Origin: Vibrio sp. 10N.261.45.E2
GTDB taxonomy: Bacteria > Pseudomonadota > Gammaproteobacteria > Enterobacterales > Vibrionaceae
Direction of reading: 5' to 3'
Assembly (NCBI RefSeq): GCF_002875705.1
Contig: NZ_MCZZ01000144.1
Coordinates: 1-64,000, forward strand
Length of the DNA: 64,000 bases
Below are positions 17,297-25,145 of this stretch, piece by piece (the first letter of the stretch is position 1; every line of letters begins with the position of its first letter). The notes below the pieces were generated by a model. That model was not told the origin of the DNA, did no database searches, and saw nothing but the letters and a program-made list of their open reading frames with translations. Both the position numbers and the translations under genes were made by a program.

Positions 17297-17310
17297 TGAA
17301 AACGTTTCCA
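17297..17310. promoter_or_regulatory. GalR/LacI-family operator upstream of the melB-like gene
   Basis: TGAAAACGTTTCCA is the reverse complement of the 14-bp core found before lacZ and the alpha-galactosidase gene. Three exact copies in one cluster support a shared regulator. Confidence 0.8.
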
Positions 17311-17502
17311 TTGAGTGGCTGTTGATCACAGTATCTGCTCGTTGGAATCGTTACATTAGCGTCGGACTTGATACTTGAGTGTTTTAAGAAGCGACCACAG
17401 AGTGGCTCTAAAACAGAACTTGAGTGGATAAATTATTATAAATCAAAGGTAAGCGTTTCAACGTCTGTTAGGAGATGAAGTTACGCGCCTGAAGGAAATA
17501 CT

Positions 17503-18876
17503 ATGTCTGATCAAATTACTCTACAAACTAAATTATCGTATGGACTTGGGGCTTTAGGTAAAGACTTTGCCTGTGCTCCGATCTACATTTTCTTAATGTT
17601 CTACTTCACTGATGTTGCTGGGTTATCAGCAGCGTTTGTGGGTACTATCTTTTTAGCCGCGCGCATTGTCGATGCGGTGACCGATCCAATGATGGGCGTT
17701 ATCGTTGATAACACGCGTTCGAAGTTTGGTAAATTCCGTCCTTGGATAGTGATTGGAACCCTGTTAAATGCTGTAGTGCTTGTTGGCCTTTTTAGTACGC
17801 ATATGTTTGAAGGCACTACGTTATACATTTATGCAGCCGCTGCTTATATTCTGTGGGGTCTTACGTACACTATTATGGATATTCCATACTGGTCTATGAT
17901 TCCTGCATTATCTAGCTCTCGTCAAGAGCGTGAAAAGTTGGTTGTTTGGCCTCGATTGTTTGCTAGTTTGGCGTGGTTTATTACGGGTACTTACGGACTA
18001 CACATTGTCGGTAAACTGGGTGATGGCGACCAAGGACAAGGCTTCTTCAACGTTGCTATGTTGATTGCTGTTCTGTACGTGATGAGTGCATTCTTGATTG
18101 CTCGCAACGTAAAAGAAAAATCTGCACCAGCCAATGCTAAACCAGCTGAGCGTTTCAGCTTTAAAGATGTAATGGTTATCATTGGTAAGAATGATCAACT
18201 AAAAGCGCTTATTGGTACCGTACTGTCATTCCAAATAGCAAACTTGCTGGTCGGTGGTTTTGCGATTTACTACTTCTCTTACGCTCTAGGCAATGCTGAT
18301 TTGTTCCCTGTCTATATGATGGTGGCAGGTATCGCAGAAGTTGCAGGCGTTTTCTTGTTCCCTCGCATTGCTTCAGTGTTACCACGTAAGCACCTATGGG
18401 TTATGGCTTGTGGCTTCCCTGTATTGTCTTGTATCACGCTACTTATCATGGGCTTTATCGCACCAGGTAACGCAATTCTAATCGGTATCGCAGGCGCAGC
18501 AATCAAGTTTGGTGTGGGTATTGCGAACGCACTGCAAACCGTAATGCTTGCTGATGTCGTTGATTACGGCGAACACAAAACAGGTCGTCGTAGTGAGAGT
18601 GTTATCTTCTCTGTACAAACGATGCTAGTTAAGTTCGCGGGCGCGGCTGGTGGTTTCATCGTTGGTATAGGTTTATCAATCGTGGGTTATGTACCAAACG
18701 TGGAACAGTCTGACAGCACAATTATGGGTTTACAGTTCATGATGGTAGGTTTACCAGCGATTCTAATGACGGTAAGTGCTCTTGTTTACAAGCGTTACTA
18801 CCATCTGCATGAAGGTTTTGATAAAGAACAAGCCGATGAAGAGACAAAGGTAAATGTGGTTACCGCAGAAGCATAA
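17503..18876 (+). CDS. MelB-like sugar:cation symporter (GPH family)
   Basis: This 457-residue carrier of the glycoside-pentoside-hexuronide family likely imports melibiose or related alpha- and beta-galactosides with Na+ or H+. It has about 12 hydrophobic segments. The cation-site residues of MelB are conserved: D57 and D61 in ARIVDAVTDPMMG, and D126 in TYTIMDIPYW. The sequence closely follows E. coli MelB through the first 140 residues and around GYVPNVEQS. AGGA precedes the ATG. Its substrate is an inference from the neighbouring galactosidases. It is the only sugar transporter in the cluster and may feed both enzymes. Confidence 0.92.
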   Translation: MSDQITLQTKLSYGLGALGKDFACAPIYIFLMFYFTDVAGLSAAFVGTIFLAARIVDAVTDPMMGVIVDNTRSKFGKFRPWIVIGTLLNAVVLVGLFSTHMFEGTTLYIYAAAAYILWGLTYTIMDIPYWSMIPALSSSRQEREKLVVWPRLFASLAWFITGTYGLHIVGKLGDGDQGQGFFNVAMLIAVLYVMSAFLIARNVKEKSAPANAKPAERFSFKDVMVIIGKNDQLKALIGTVLSFQIANLLVGGFAIYYFSYALGNADLFPVYMMVAGIAEVAGVFLFPRIASVLPRKHLWVMACGFPVLSCITLLIMGFIAPGNAILIGIAGAAIKFGVGIANALQTVMLADVVDYGEHKTGRRSESVIFSVQTMLVKFAGAAGGFIVGIGLSIVGYVPNVEQSDSTIMGLQFMMVGLPAILMTVSALVYKRYYHLHEGFDKEQADEETKVNVVTAEA

Positions 18877-18927
18877 CGGTTAAAGCGATCCCAATCTAGA
18901 ATAAAGCTCAGTTTAGTCACTAAGCCC

Positions 18928-18953
18928 AAACGCCTCCTTGTGAGGCGTTTTTT
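18928..18953 (+). terminator. Rho-independent terminator after the melB-like gene
   Basis: The stem AAACGCCTC / GAGGCGTTT with a 5-nt loop is followed by a T run. Confidence 0.88.
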
Positions 18954-19007
18954 ATGGGTGTTAGTTAATCAAAGCTGTGTGTAGAGCTTTTGTTTCGACT
19001 AAAACGC

Positions 19008-19037
19008 AAGAAGCCGCATCGAGTGATGCGGCTTCTT
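19008..19037 (-). terminator. Terminator-like hairpin beyond tRNA-Asn
   Basis: A 13-bp perfect stem AAGAAGCCGCATC / GATGCGGCTTCTT with a 4-nt loop. On the minus strand it follows the tRNA-like fragment, as if it once ended a second tRNA unit. The T tract is interrupted on both strands. Confidence 0.5.
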
Positions 19038-19047
19038 CAAACTTTTC

Positions 19048-19070
19048 ACCCTTGTTAAGACTTGAACGCG
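19048..19070 (-). pseudogene. tRNA-like 3' fragment (decayed tRNA)
   Basis: Read on the minus strand, CGCGTTCAAGTCTTAACAAG resembles the T arm and acceptor of tRNA-Asn (CGCAAGTTCAAGTCTTGCAAG), with an 11-base identical block GTTCAAGTCTT. The T-stem complement is broken and I cannot fold a full cloverleaf from the GC-rich sequence before it. It is probably the remnant of a second tRNA copy or a recombination scar. Between 18877 and 19179 I see nothing else but hairpins. Confidence 0.4.
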
Positions 19071-19139
19071 GGCGGGTAGGGCGGTCCGACGATTCGGGTG
19101 TGACATTAACTTGGAACAAGTTAGTCGCAGTTATATACG

Positions 19140-19171
19140 AAAAAAGCCCAATCTTTCGATTGAGCTTTTTT
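19140..19171 (-). terminator. Rho-independent terminator after tRNA-Asn
   Basis: The stem AAAAAAGC-CAATC / GATTG-GCTTTTTT with loop TTTC and a T run on the minus strand begins 8 bases past the tRNA CCA end. Confidence 0.85.
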
Positions 19172-19179
19172 CTAGAATT

Positions 19180-19255
19180 TGGCTCCCCTTGCAAGACTTG
19201 AACTTGCGACATACGGATTAACAGTCCGCCGTTCTACCAACTGAACTAAAGGGGA
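19180..19255 (-). tRNA. tRNA-Asn (anticodon GTT)
   Basis: The 76-nt minus-strand sequence folds as a cloverleaf. The acceptor stem pairs TCCCCTT with AAGGGGA, the anticodon loop reads CTGTTAA with anticodon GTT, the T loop is TTCAAGT, and CCA is encoded. The D arm (TTCAGTTGGTAGAA) is standard. Confidence 0.97.
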
Positions 19256-19764
19256 ATTGCTTGTTAGCGACGCGAATTCTAATAATTGTCAGAATTTCTG
19301 TCAATAAAAAATAGCAGAAAAAAATAAGATAAAAAACTTTACTTTCTTGAACACCTTATTGGATTTAGCTTTGCTTTACTTATCCACCAAAATTGTGGAT
19401 AAGTGTGTGTGCGAAACTTTAACAACAATAATAGGGATATACATGAAAATGTAGAAATTCAACCTAAGGTGATGTATTTAAAAGGTTTAGATCGAAATGT
19501 CGCGATTGTATAACTTTTGTGGATTATAAAGTAAACAGGAAAACAAGCGGTATTTTTAGATTTTTTGGGGAAAAGTAGTGGATTAAAAATCGAGTAATTT
19601 AGCTGAAGAGATCTTGCAGGGGCACGGATAATACCAAGTTCTAAAAATAAAAGCTATAACTGATATCTAATCTTAAGATGCATTTCTCTAGATAATTGTT
19701 GCAACAACACTCCACCTAGAGTGACAATGACCTGATTAAAAAAACAGTATGGAAATGGCGACCT
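19256..19764. other. 509-bp AT-rich region before uvrB with DnaA-box-like sites
   Basis: I see no gene here. A perfect DnaA box (TGTGGATAA, i.e. TTATCCACA on the minus strand) at 19394-19402 faces a one-mismatch box TTATCCACC at 19380-19388, forming an inverted pair. Further look-alikes are TGTGGATTA (19518-19526) and AGTGGATTA (19577-19585). The uvrB promoter and a LexA-type site are at the right end. Confidence 0.6.
19732..19747. promoter_or_regulatory. LexA box of uvrB
   Basis: CTGATTAAAAAAACAG fits the CTG-N10-CAG form and ends in the consensus ACAG; only the fourth base departs from CTGT. It ends 17 bp before the uvrB start codon. uvrB is an SOS gene in E. coli. Confidence 0.65.
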
Positions 19765-21795
19765 ATGAGTAAACTCTTTGACTTGGTATCGGACTACAGC
19801 CCTTCTGGTGACCAACCGACCGCGATAACCAAATTACTAGATGGATTAGATTCTGGTTTGGCACATCAAACTCTATTAGGGGTAACGGGCTCTGGTAAAA
19901 CCTTTACCCTAGCAAACGTCATTTCCCAATCTCAAAGACCTGCGATTCTGTTAGCGCCTAACAAAACATTAGCAGCTCAACTTTACGGTGAGATGAAATC
20001 TTTCTTTCCAAACAATGCCGTTGAGTATTTTGTTTCTTACTACGATTACTACCAACCTGAAGCTTATGTTCCAACCACGGACACGTTTATCGAGAAAGAT
20101 GCGTCTGTGAATGCCCATATTGAACAAATGAGGCTTTCGGCAACTAAAGCCTTGCTAGAACGAAAAGACGCCATCATTGTGGCTTCTGTATCGGCTATCT
20201 ATGGTCTGGGTGATCCAAAGTCTTACTTGAAAATGATGCTTCACTTGAGTCGTGGCGAGGTGATGGATCAGCGAGACATTTTACGCCGCTTGGCTGAGCT
20301 GCAATATTCAAGAAACGACGTTGCCTTTGAGCGTGGCCAGTTCCGTGTTCGTGGTGAAGTGATAGACATTTTCCCGGCTGAATCTGACCAAGACGCGGTG
20401 CGAATCGAGATGTTTGATGATGAAGTCGACTGCATCAGTATTTTCGATCCTCTGACTGGTGCAGTTAAGCAAAGAGACTTACCGCGCTTTACGGTTTATC
20501 CCAAAACTCACTATGTAACGCCAAGAGAAAAAATCCTTGAAGCGATTGAGAACATTAAAGATGAACTGCGCGATCGAGCTCAATACTTAAAAGACAACAA
20601 CAAGCTTCTTGAAGAGCAGCGTATTTCACAAAGAACTCAGTTTGATATTGAGATGATGACGGAGCTTGGCTTCTGCTCCGGTATCGAAAACTATTCACGA
20701 TACTTGAGCGGTCGTGCGGAAGGGGAAGCGCCTCCGACGTTATTTGATTACCTGCCTGATGATGGCTTGCTGATTATCGATGAGTCACACGTAACCGTGC
20801 CGCAAATTGGCGCTATGTACAAAGGCGACCGTTCGCGAAAAGAAACCTTGGTTGAGTTTGGTTTCCGTCTGCCTTCTGCATTGGATAACCGACCAATGAA
20901 GTTTGAAGAATTCGAATCGATCGCGCCGCAAACGATTTTTGTTTCCGCAACGCCAGGTAACTACGAGATTGAAAAATCAGATGGCGAGATTGCCGATCAA
21001 GTGGTGCGTCCTACAGGTCTGTTAGACCCTATTATTGAGGTACGTCCGGTTGCGACTCAGGTGGATGATTTGCTATCTGAAATCAGAATCCGTTCAGCGA
21101 AGGAAGAGCGTGTGTTGGTGACGACGCTGACTAAACGAATGGCGGAAGACTTAACCGAATACCTAAGTGAGCACGGCGTTAAAGTGCGTTACTTGCACTC
21201 GGATATCGATACCGTTGAGCGTGTAGAGATCATCCGAGACCTGCGTTTGGGCGAGTTCGACGTGTTAGTGGGTATTAACTTACTTCGTGAGGGTTTAGAC
21301 ATGCCTGAAGTGTCGCTGGTGGCGATTCTTGATGCGGACAAAGAGGGCTTCTTACGTTCTGAACGCTCTCTGATTCAAACCATTGGTCGTGCGGCACGTA
21401 ACCTTGAAGGTAAGGCGATCTTGTATGGTGATTCAATTACTAAGTCGATGAGAAAAGCAATTGATGAAACCGATCGTCGTCGTGAAAAGCAGCAAGCCTA
21501 CAACGAAGAGCAAGGTATTACACCACAAGCACTGAAACGTAATATTAAAGATATTATGGAGTTGGGTGACATCACTAAGTCGAAACAACAGCGTCAATCT
21601 AAGCAGGTTCCACTGTCTAAGGTGGCTGAGCCTTCTGAAAGTTATGCAGTGCTTACGCCACAGCAACTTGATAAAGAGATCAGCAAGCTAGAAGCCGCGA
21701 TGTATCAGCATGCTCAGAATCTGGAGTTTGAATTGGCGGCACAGAAACGTGATGAAATTGAGCAGCTAAGAAAGCAGTTTATTACCAACAGTTAA
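19765..21795 (+). CDS. uvrB: Excinuclease ABC subunit B
   Basis: UvrB verifies DNA damage handed over by UvrA and recruits UvrC in nucleotide excision repair. The 676-residue protein has the Walker A motif GVTGSGKT (39-46), the damage-probing beta hairpin around YYDYYQPEAYVP (from about residue 92), the DESH box in LLIIDESHVTVPQ, helicase motif VI in QTIGRAARN, and a C-terminal UVR domain (LEAAMYQHAQNLEFELAAQKRDE). The length matches the family norm. It is monocistronic, with SOS control suggested by the LexA-type site. No terminator of its own is evident apart from the convergent qrr1 terminator. Confidence 0.98.
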   Translation: MSKLFDLVSDYSPSGDQPTAITKLLDGLDSGLAHQTLLGVTGSGKTFTLANVISQSQRPAILLAPNKTLAAQLYGEMKSFFPNNAVEYFVSYYDYYQPEAYVPTTDTFIEKDASVNAHIEQMRLSATKALLERKDAIIVASVSAIYGLGDPKSYLKMMLHLSRGEVMDQRDILRRLAELQYSRNDVAFERGQFRVRGEVIDIFPAESDQDAVRIEMFDDEVDCISIFDPLTGAVKQRDLPRFTVYPKTHYVTPREKILEAIENIKDELRDRAQYLKDNNKLLEEQRISQRTQFDIEMMTELGFCSGIENYSRYLSGRAEGEAPPTLFDYLPDDGLLIIDESHVTVPQIGAMYKGDRSRKETLVEFGFRLPSALDNRPMKFEEFESIAPQTIFVSATPGNYEIEKSDGEIADQVVRPTGLLDPIIEVRPVATQVDDLLSEIRIRSAKEERVLVTTLTKRMAEDLTEYLSEHGVKVRYLHSDIDTVERVEIIRDLRLGEFDVLVGINLLREGLDMPEVSLVAILDADKEGFLRSERSLIQTIGRAARNLEGKAILYGDSITKSMRKAIDETDRRREKQQAYNEEQGITPQALKRNIKDIMELGDITKSKQQRQSKQVPLSKVAEPSESYAVLTPQQLDKEISKLEAAMYQHAQNLEFELAAQKRDEIEQLRKQFITNS

Positions 21796-21840
21796 TATCT
21801 ATTCGTTTCCCTGAATAGAGATATTGAGAGTATTTCAGAC

Positions 21841-21935
21841 AAAAAAACAGCCAGTAGTAAATGTTCTACTGGCTTACGTTTGTGAACACTCGGTCCACTA
21901 ACAACGTCAGTTGGCTAGGTGACCCGAAGGTCATC
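21841..21935 (-). ncRNA. qrr1: Qrr1 quorum-regulatory small RNA
   Basis: Qrr RNAs are made at low cell density from sigma-54 promoters driven by phosphorylated LuxO. With Hfq they repress the master regulator LuxR/HapR and act on other mRNAs. The minus strand shows the invariant core CCAACTGACGTTGTTAGTG (21896-21914) that pairs with targets. A first hairpin TGACC-TTCG-GGTCA (21920-21933) precedes it, and the terminator stem AGCCAGTAG / CTACTGGCT with a T7 run closes it. The start is placed about 10 bases after the -12 element. Its position, divergent from luxO, is that of qrr1 in other vibrios. The length is about 95 nt. Confidence 0.95.
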
Positions 21936-21943
21936 TTTAAGAC

Positions 21944-21959
21944 TGCATCGTTCGTGCCA
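21944..21959 (-). promoter_or_regulatory. Sigma-54 promoter of qrr1
   Basis: On the minus strand TGGCACGAACGATGCA carries the -24 GG and -12 GC elements with the exact 10-bp spacing between them. Transcription would start near 21934, at the first Qrr1 hairpin. Confidence 0.92.
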
Positions 21960-22022
21960 TGTAGGTAAAACATTGATTATTTGAAGTAAGTAAAAAAATA
22001 CACTACAAATATTGTGGCCAAT

Positions 22023-22035
22023 TTGCATAATGCAA
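22023..22035. promoter_or_regulatory. LuxO binding site
   Basis: TTGCATAATGCAA is a perfect inverted repeat of the TTGCA-N3-TGCAA form known for LuxO upstream activating sites. It lies about 65 bp upstream of the qrr1 -24 element, and about 50 bp before luxO, where it could also mediate autoregulation. Confidence 0.85.
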
Positions 22036-22083
22036 AGCGGAATGCGACTATAATAAGAAATGCAAATTATAAATGGCTAGGAT

Positions 22084-23472
22084 ATGCAATCAAAAACGCT
22101 AGATAACAAATCGAAGTATTTGTTGATGGTAGAGGATACCGCTTCGGTAGCAGCTTTATATCGGTCGTATCTTACACCGCTCGAAATTGATATCAACATT
22201 GTAGGCACTGGCCGCGATGCAATCGAGAGTTTGAATCATCGAATCCCAGACCTTATTTTATTAGATCTACGTCTACCTGACATGACGGGTATGGACGTGC
22301 TATTTGCTGTAAAACAAAAATACCCTGAAGTTCCGGTTATTTTCATGACTGCTCACGGTTCTATCGATACCGCGGTAGAAGCGATGCGTCATGGTTCTCA
22401 AGACTTCCTTATCAAGCCGTGTGAAGCCGATAGACTCCGTATTACGGTGAACAACGCGATCCGCAAAGCCACCAAGCTTAAAAACAGCTCGGAACACCCA
22501 GGAAATCAGAACTATCAAGGCTTTATTGGTAGCAGCCAAACCATGCAGCAGGTGTACCGAACTATCGATTCTGCCGCATCGAGTAAGGCGAGTATTTTCA
22601 TTACAGGTGAAAGTGGTACGGGCAAAGAGGTGTGTGCAGAGGCCATTCACGCTGCGAGTAAGCGTGGAGATAAGCCATTTATCGCGATTAACTGTGCCGC
22701 AATCCCTAAAGATTTGATTGAAAGTGAACTGTTTGGTCACGTTAAAGGTGCCTTTACCGGTGCGGCAACTGATCGTCAAGGCGCTGCTGAGCTTGCTGAT
22801 GGTGGAACACTATTCCTTGATGAATTGTGTGAGATGGATTTAGAGCTACAAACTAAGCTTCTTCGCTTTATCCAAACCGGTACTTTCCAAAAAGTCGGCT
22901 CTTCGAAGATGAAGAGTGTGGACGTTCGTTTTGTGTGTGCGACTAACCGAGACCCTTGGAAAGAAGTACAAGAAGGTCGCTTTAGGGAAGATTTATACTA
23001 TCGTTTATACGTGATTCCACTGCACTTGCCGCCATTGCGTGAGCGTGGTGAAGATGTCATCGAGATTGCGTATTCACTGCTCGGCTACATGTCGGTCGAA
23101 GAAGGGAAAGCGTTTGTTCGTTTTGCTCAAGAAGTACTCGATCGCTTTAATCAATATGAGTGGCCGGGGAACGTTCGCCAGCTACAAAACGTATTACGAA
23201 ACGTGGTGGTGTTGAATAACGGTAAAGAGATTACTCTGAACATGCTTCCACCACCTTTGAACCAACCGATTGAAAACAGTCTGCGATTGAAAGAGAAGCA
23301 GAATGAAGACATCACGGTAAAAGATATTTTCCCATTGTGGATCACTGAGAAAACGGCGATCGAACAGGCCATTAAAGCGTGTGATGGTAACATACCTCGC
23401 GCGGCTGGCTTTTTAGATGTCAGTCCATCGACCATTTACCGTAAGTTGCAAGCGTGGAATGCGAAGCAGTAA
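22084..23472 (+). CDS. luxO: Quorum-sensing sigma-54 response regulator LuxO
   Basis: LuxO receives phosphate from LuxU and activates qrr transcription with sigma-54. The 462-residue protein has a receiver domain with phospho-acceptor D61 in LDLRLPD, an AAA+ domain with GESGTGKE and the sigma-54 contact loop GAFTGA, and a C-terminal Fis-type helix-turn-helix (GNIPRAAGFLDVSPSTIYRKL). D61 corresponds to D47 of V. harveyi if numbering begins at M15 (MVEDTAS). I keep the upstream ATG because AGGA lies near it and none precedes M15, although the spacing is short. It forms an operon with luxU 24 bp downstream. Confidence 0.97.
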   Translation: MQSKTLDNKSKYLLMVEDTASVAALYRSYLTPLEIDINIVGTGRDAIESLNHRIPDLILLDLRLPDMTGMDVLFAVKQKYPEVPVIFMTAHGSIDTAVEAMRHGSQDFLIKPCEADRLRITVNNAIRKATKLKNSSEHPGNQNYQGFIGSSQTMQQVYRTIDSAASSKASIFITGESGTGKEVCAEAIHAASKRGDKPFIAINCAAIPKDLIESELFGHVKGAFTGAATDRQGAAELADGGTLFLDELCEMDLELQTKLLRFIQTGTFQKVGSSKMKSVDVRFVCATNRDPWKEVQEGRFREDLYYRLYVIPLHLPPLRERGEDVIEIAYSLLGYMSVEEGKAFVRFAQEVLDRFNQYEWPGNVRQLQNVLRNVVVLNNGKEITLNMLPPPLNQPIENSLRLKEKQNEDITVKDIFPLWITEKTAIEQAIKACDGNIPRAAGFLDVSPSTIYRKLQAWNAKQ

Positions 23473-23496
23473 TCACCAAACAATAAGAAAGTAATA

Positions 23497-23841
23497 ATGA
23501 CCAAAGTACTAAATCAGCAAAAAGTGGATGAGCTTGCCGGCGAAATTGGACAAGAGAATGTCCCGGTTTTATTGGAAATTTTTTTAGGTGAGTTGAAAGG
23601 CTACTATGAACACCTAGAGATAAATAAAGAGTCGGATACATCTAAGTACTTGGCCGATATCAGTCATGCACTCAAGAGCAGTGCAGCGAGCTTTGGTGCA
23701 GATTCACTGTGTAGTTTTGCGATTGGCTTAGACGCAAAAGTGAAGCAAGCCTTACCCGTGACAGAGGTTGATTTTAAAGATATGCAAGAATTGCTCTTAT
23801 CAACGTACACTGAATATCAGCAGTTGATGACGGATCTCTAA
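23497..23841 (+). CDS. luxU: Phosphorelay protein LuxU
   Basis: LuxU is the histidine phosphotransfer protein that carries phosphate from the hybrid quorum-sensing kinases (LuxN/LuxQ/CqsS type) to LuxO. The 114-residue four-helix HPt domain has the active H57 in ISHALKSSAASFGA, which aligns with H58 of V. harveyi LuxU. It directly follows luxO and ends at a strong terminator. Confidence 0.96.
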   Translation: MTKVLNQQKVDELAGEIGQENVPVLLEIFLGELKGYYEHLEINKESDTSKYLADISHALKSSAASFGADSLCSFAIGLDAKVKQALPVTEVDFKDMQELLLSTYTEYQQLMTDL

Positions 23842-23870
23842 AGCAGTTAATCGTCAAATATACAGATACT

Positions 23871-23896
23871 AAAAAAGGAGCATGATGCTCCTTTTT
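23871..23896. terminator. Bidirectional terminator between luxU and the yvcK-like gene
   Basis: The stem AAAAAGGAGCA / TGCTCCTTTTT with a 3-nt loop has A and T runs on both sides, so it serves both convergent genes. Confidence 0.88.
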
Positions 23897-23922
23897 CGTT
23901 TTCTGCTACTTTAATGTGTGGT

Positions 23923-24810
23923 TTAAGCCAATTGAGCTTCAATGGCCTGTTGAAGCTTCACGCGGTCGTGTCGCCAGTCTCGATTTGCTGATGCTAGATC
24001 AGTGGTCACACAATTCCATTGCCCCTCAAGTTCAGGGTGTGGTTCATTGCCTAATACAATGTCTATCTTTCTCGCTTTGCAGGTGCGCTCACACCATTCT
24101 AATTGTTCTTGAAGCGTCATCTTCCCGGCAGGACCGTGCTCTGGTGAAAGGTTTTCAACGAAGATGACTTTTGCCTTGGTATTTTCCGCGATTGCTTTGC
24201 CAATTTCTGGTAACAGCAGCGGAGGCATCACACTGGTCAAAAAGCTTCCTGGGCCAAGGACAATGCAGTCAGCTTCTTCTACCGCGGCAACGGCCTCTTT
24301 GGTTGCTGGTACTTCTGGCGACAAGTCCATCATGCGCAGCTTTTCTGTCATGTCATCAACGTTGGTTTCGCCGGTTACCCAACGGCCGTCCATTGACAGA
24401 GCAGTGAGATCAGAAGGATGCTCGGTCATTGGGACGATGTTGACATCGACCTTGAGCATATTTCGAATGAGGTTAATTGCTTCCAATGGACGAACCGAGA
24501 GGTTGTCTAATGCGGTGAGCATCAGGTTACCCAAGTTATGACCGTCGAGTTCGCCTTGGCCGCGAAAGCGGTATTCAAACATCATCGAGCTGATCGAAGG
24601 TTCCGTGATCAATTGGTTGATACAGTTGCGTGTATCTCCCCAAGCGATACCACCTTGGCAGTCTCGAATACGTCCGGTGGAACCACCATTATCTGTTGTT
24701 GCGACAATGCCAGTCGCATTACTACCAAAGTCTTTTAATGCAGCTAGCATGCGACCTAAGCCATGACCACCACCGATTGCTACGACTTTCTTTGAAGAGT
24801 AAATATTCAT
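23923..24810 (-). CDS. YvcK/YbhK-family (CofD-like) protein, putative gluconeogenesis factor
   Basis: Members bind UDP-sugars and in Bacillus YvcK is needed for growth on gluconeogenic carbon and for cell shape; the reaction, if any, is unknown. The 295-residue cytoplasmic protein has the N-terminal Gly-rich motif AIGGGHGLGRML, the DNGGSTGRIR motif, DGHNLGNLML, and LGPGSFLTSVMPPLL, all typical of the CofD-like fold. It diverges from moaA, as ybhK does in E. coli, which supports orthology to YbhK. The function is by family only. Confidence 0.9.
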   Translation of the reverse strand: MNIYSSKKVVAIGGGHGLGRMLAALKDFGSNATGIVATTDNGGSTGRIRDCQGGIAWGDTRNCINQLITEPSISSMMFEYRFRGQGELDGHNLGNLMLTALDNLSVRPLEAINLIRNMLKVDVNIVPMTEHPSDLTALSMDGRWVTGETNVDDMTEKLRMMDLSPEVPATKEAVAAVEEADCIVLGPGSFLTSVMPPLLLPEIGKAIAENTKAKVIFVENLSPEHGPAGKMTLQEQLEWCERTCKARKIDIVLGNEPHPELEGQWNCVTTDLASANRDWRHDRVKLQQAIEAQLA

Positions 24811-24984
24811 TTATTGTTCTTGTTAGGTTATTACCAACTATAATTTAGAGTAAATGCTTATCGCTATATACTCAACAAGAGTTATTTTGAGCGTTTGATA
24901 TGGTTTTTTTTACTGATACGACTCGTTTTTTGTCATCAGAACTAGATTCACGCACAATTTTTAAGTATTTTATACGCAGCTGCT

Positions 24985-25145
24985 ACGAGCGCCTCTGAGC
25001 CTCGTGGTTGCCATAACTCCGAGCTCTTACATGCTAAGTCGCACAGTGGAATTTGCTGTACCGATACGCATCAAGAGCCAGTGACATGTTGTCACAAGGG
25101 CTTAATTGGAAATGATTATGCCTCCCGTGTTTGGAAAGGTGTTCC
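24985..25145 (+). ncRNA. Probable molybdenum-cofactor (Moco) riboswitch before moaA
   Basis: The 335 bp between the yvcK-like gene and moaA contain a densely structured leader. Visible stems are ACGAG/CTCGT around 24985-25005, GCTCTT/AAGAGC (25023-25028 with 25073-25078) and GTGAC/GTCAC (25081-25095). The leader ends GCCTCCCGTGTTTGGAAAGGTGTTCC directly at the moaA start, so that the ribosome site lies inside the structure, as in the E. coli moaA Moco RNA. The identification rests on this arrangement and remembered motif form; I could not score it against a covariance model. Nothing else is seen in 24811-24984. Confidence 0.6.

Larger units (their letters stand above)
17032..17502. other. 471-bp region before the melB-like gene
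   Basis: It contains the alpha-galactosidase terminator (17060-17089), one exact GalR-like operator (17297-17310), a weaker look-alike TGGAATCGTTACAT (17343-17356) and a GTAAGCGTTTCAAC sequence near 17450. These imply a separate, co-regulated promoter for the transporter. I see no gene in it. Confidence 0.75.

Noticed and set aside
17320..17340. CRP site near GATCACAG before the melB-like gene
   Set aside because: Only the right half matches; the left half has almost no TGTGA bases at the required spacing.
18961..19212. Overlapping short frames on both strands across the tRNA-Asn region
   Set aside because: They run through the tRNA gene and its terminators, so they are not protein genes.
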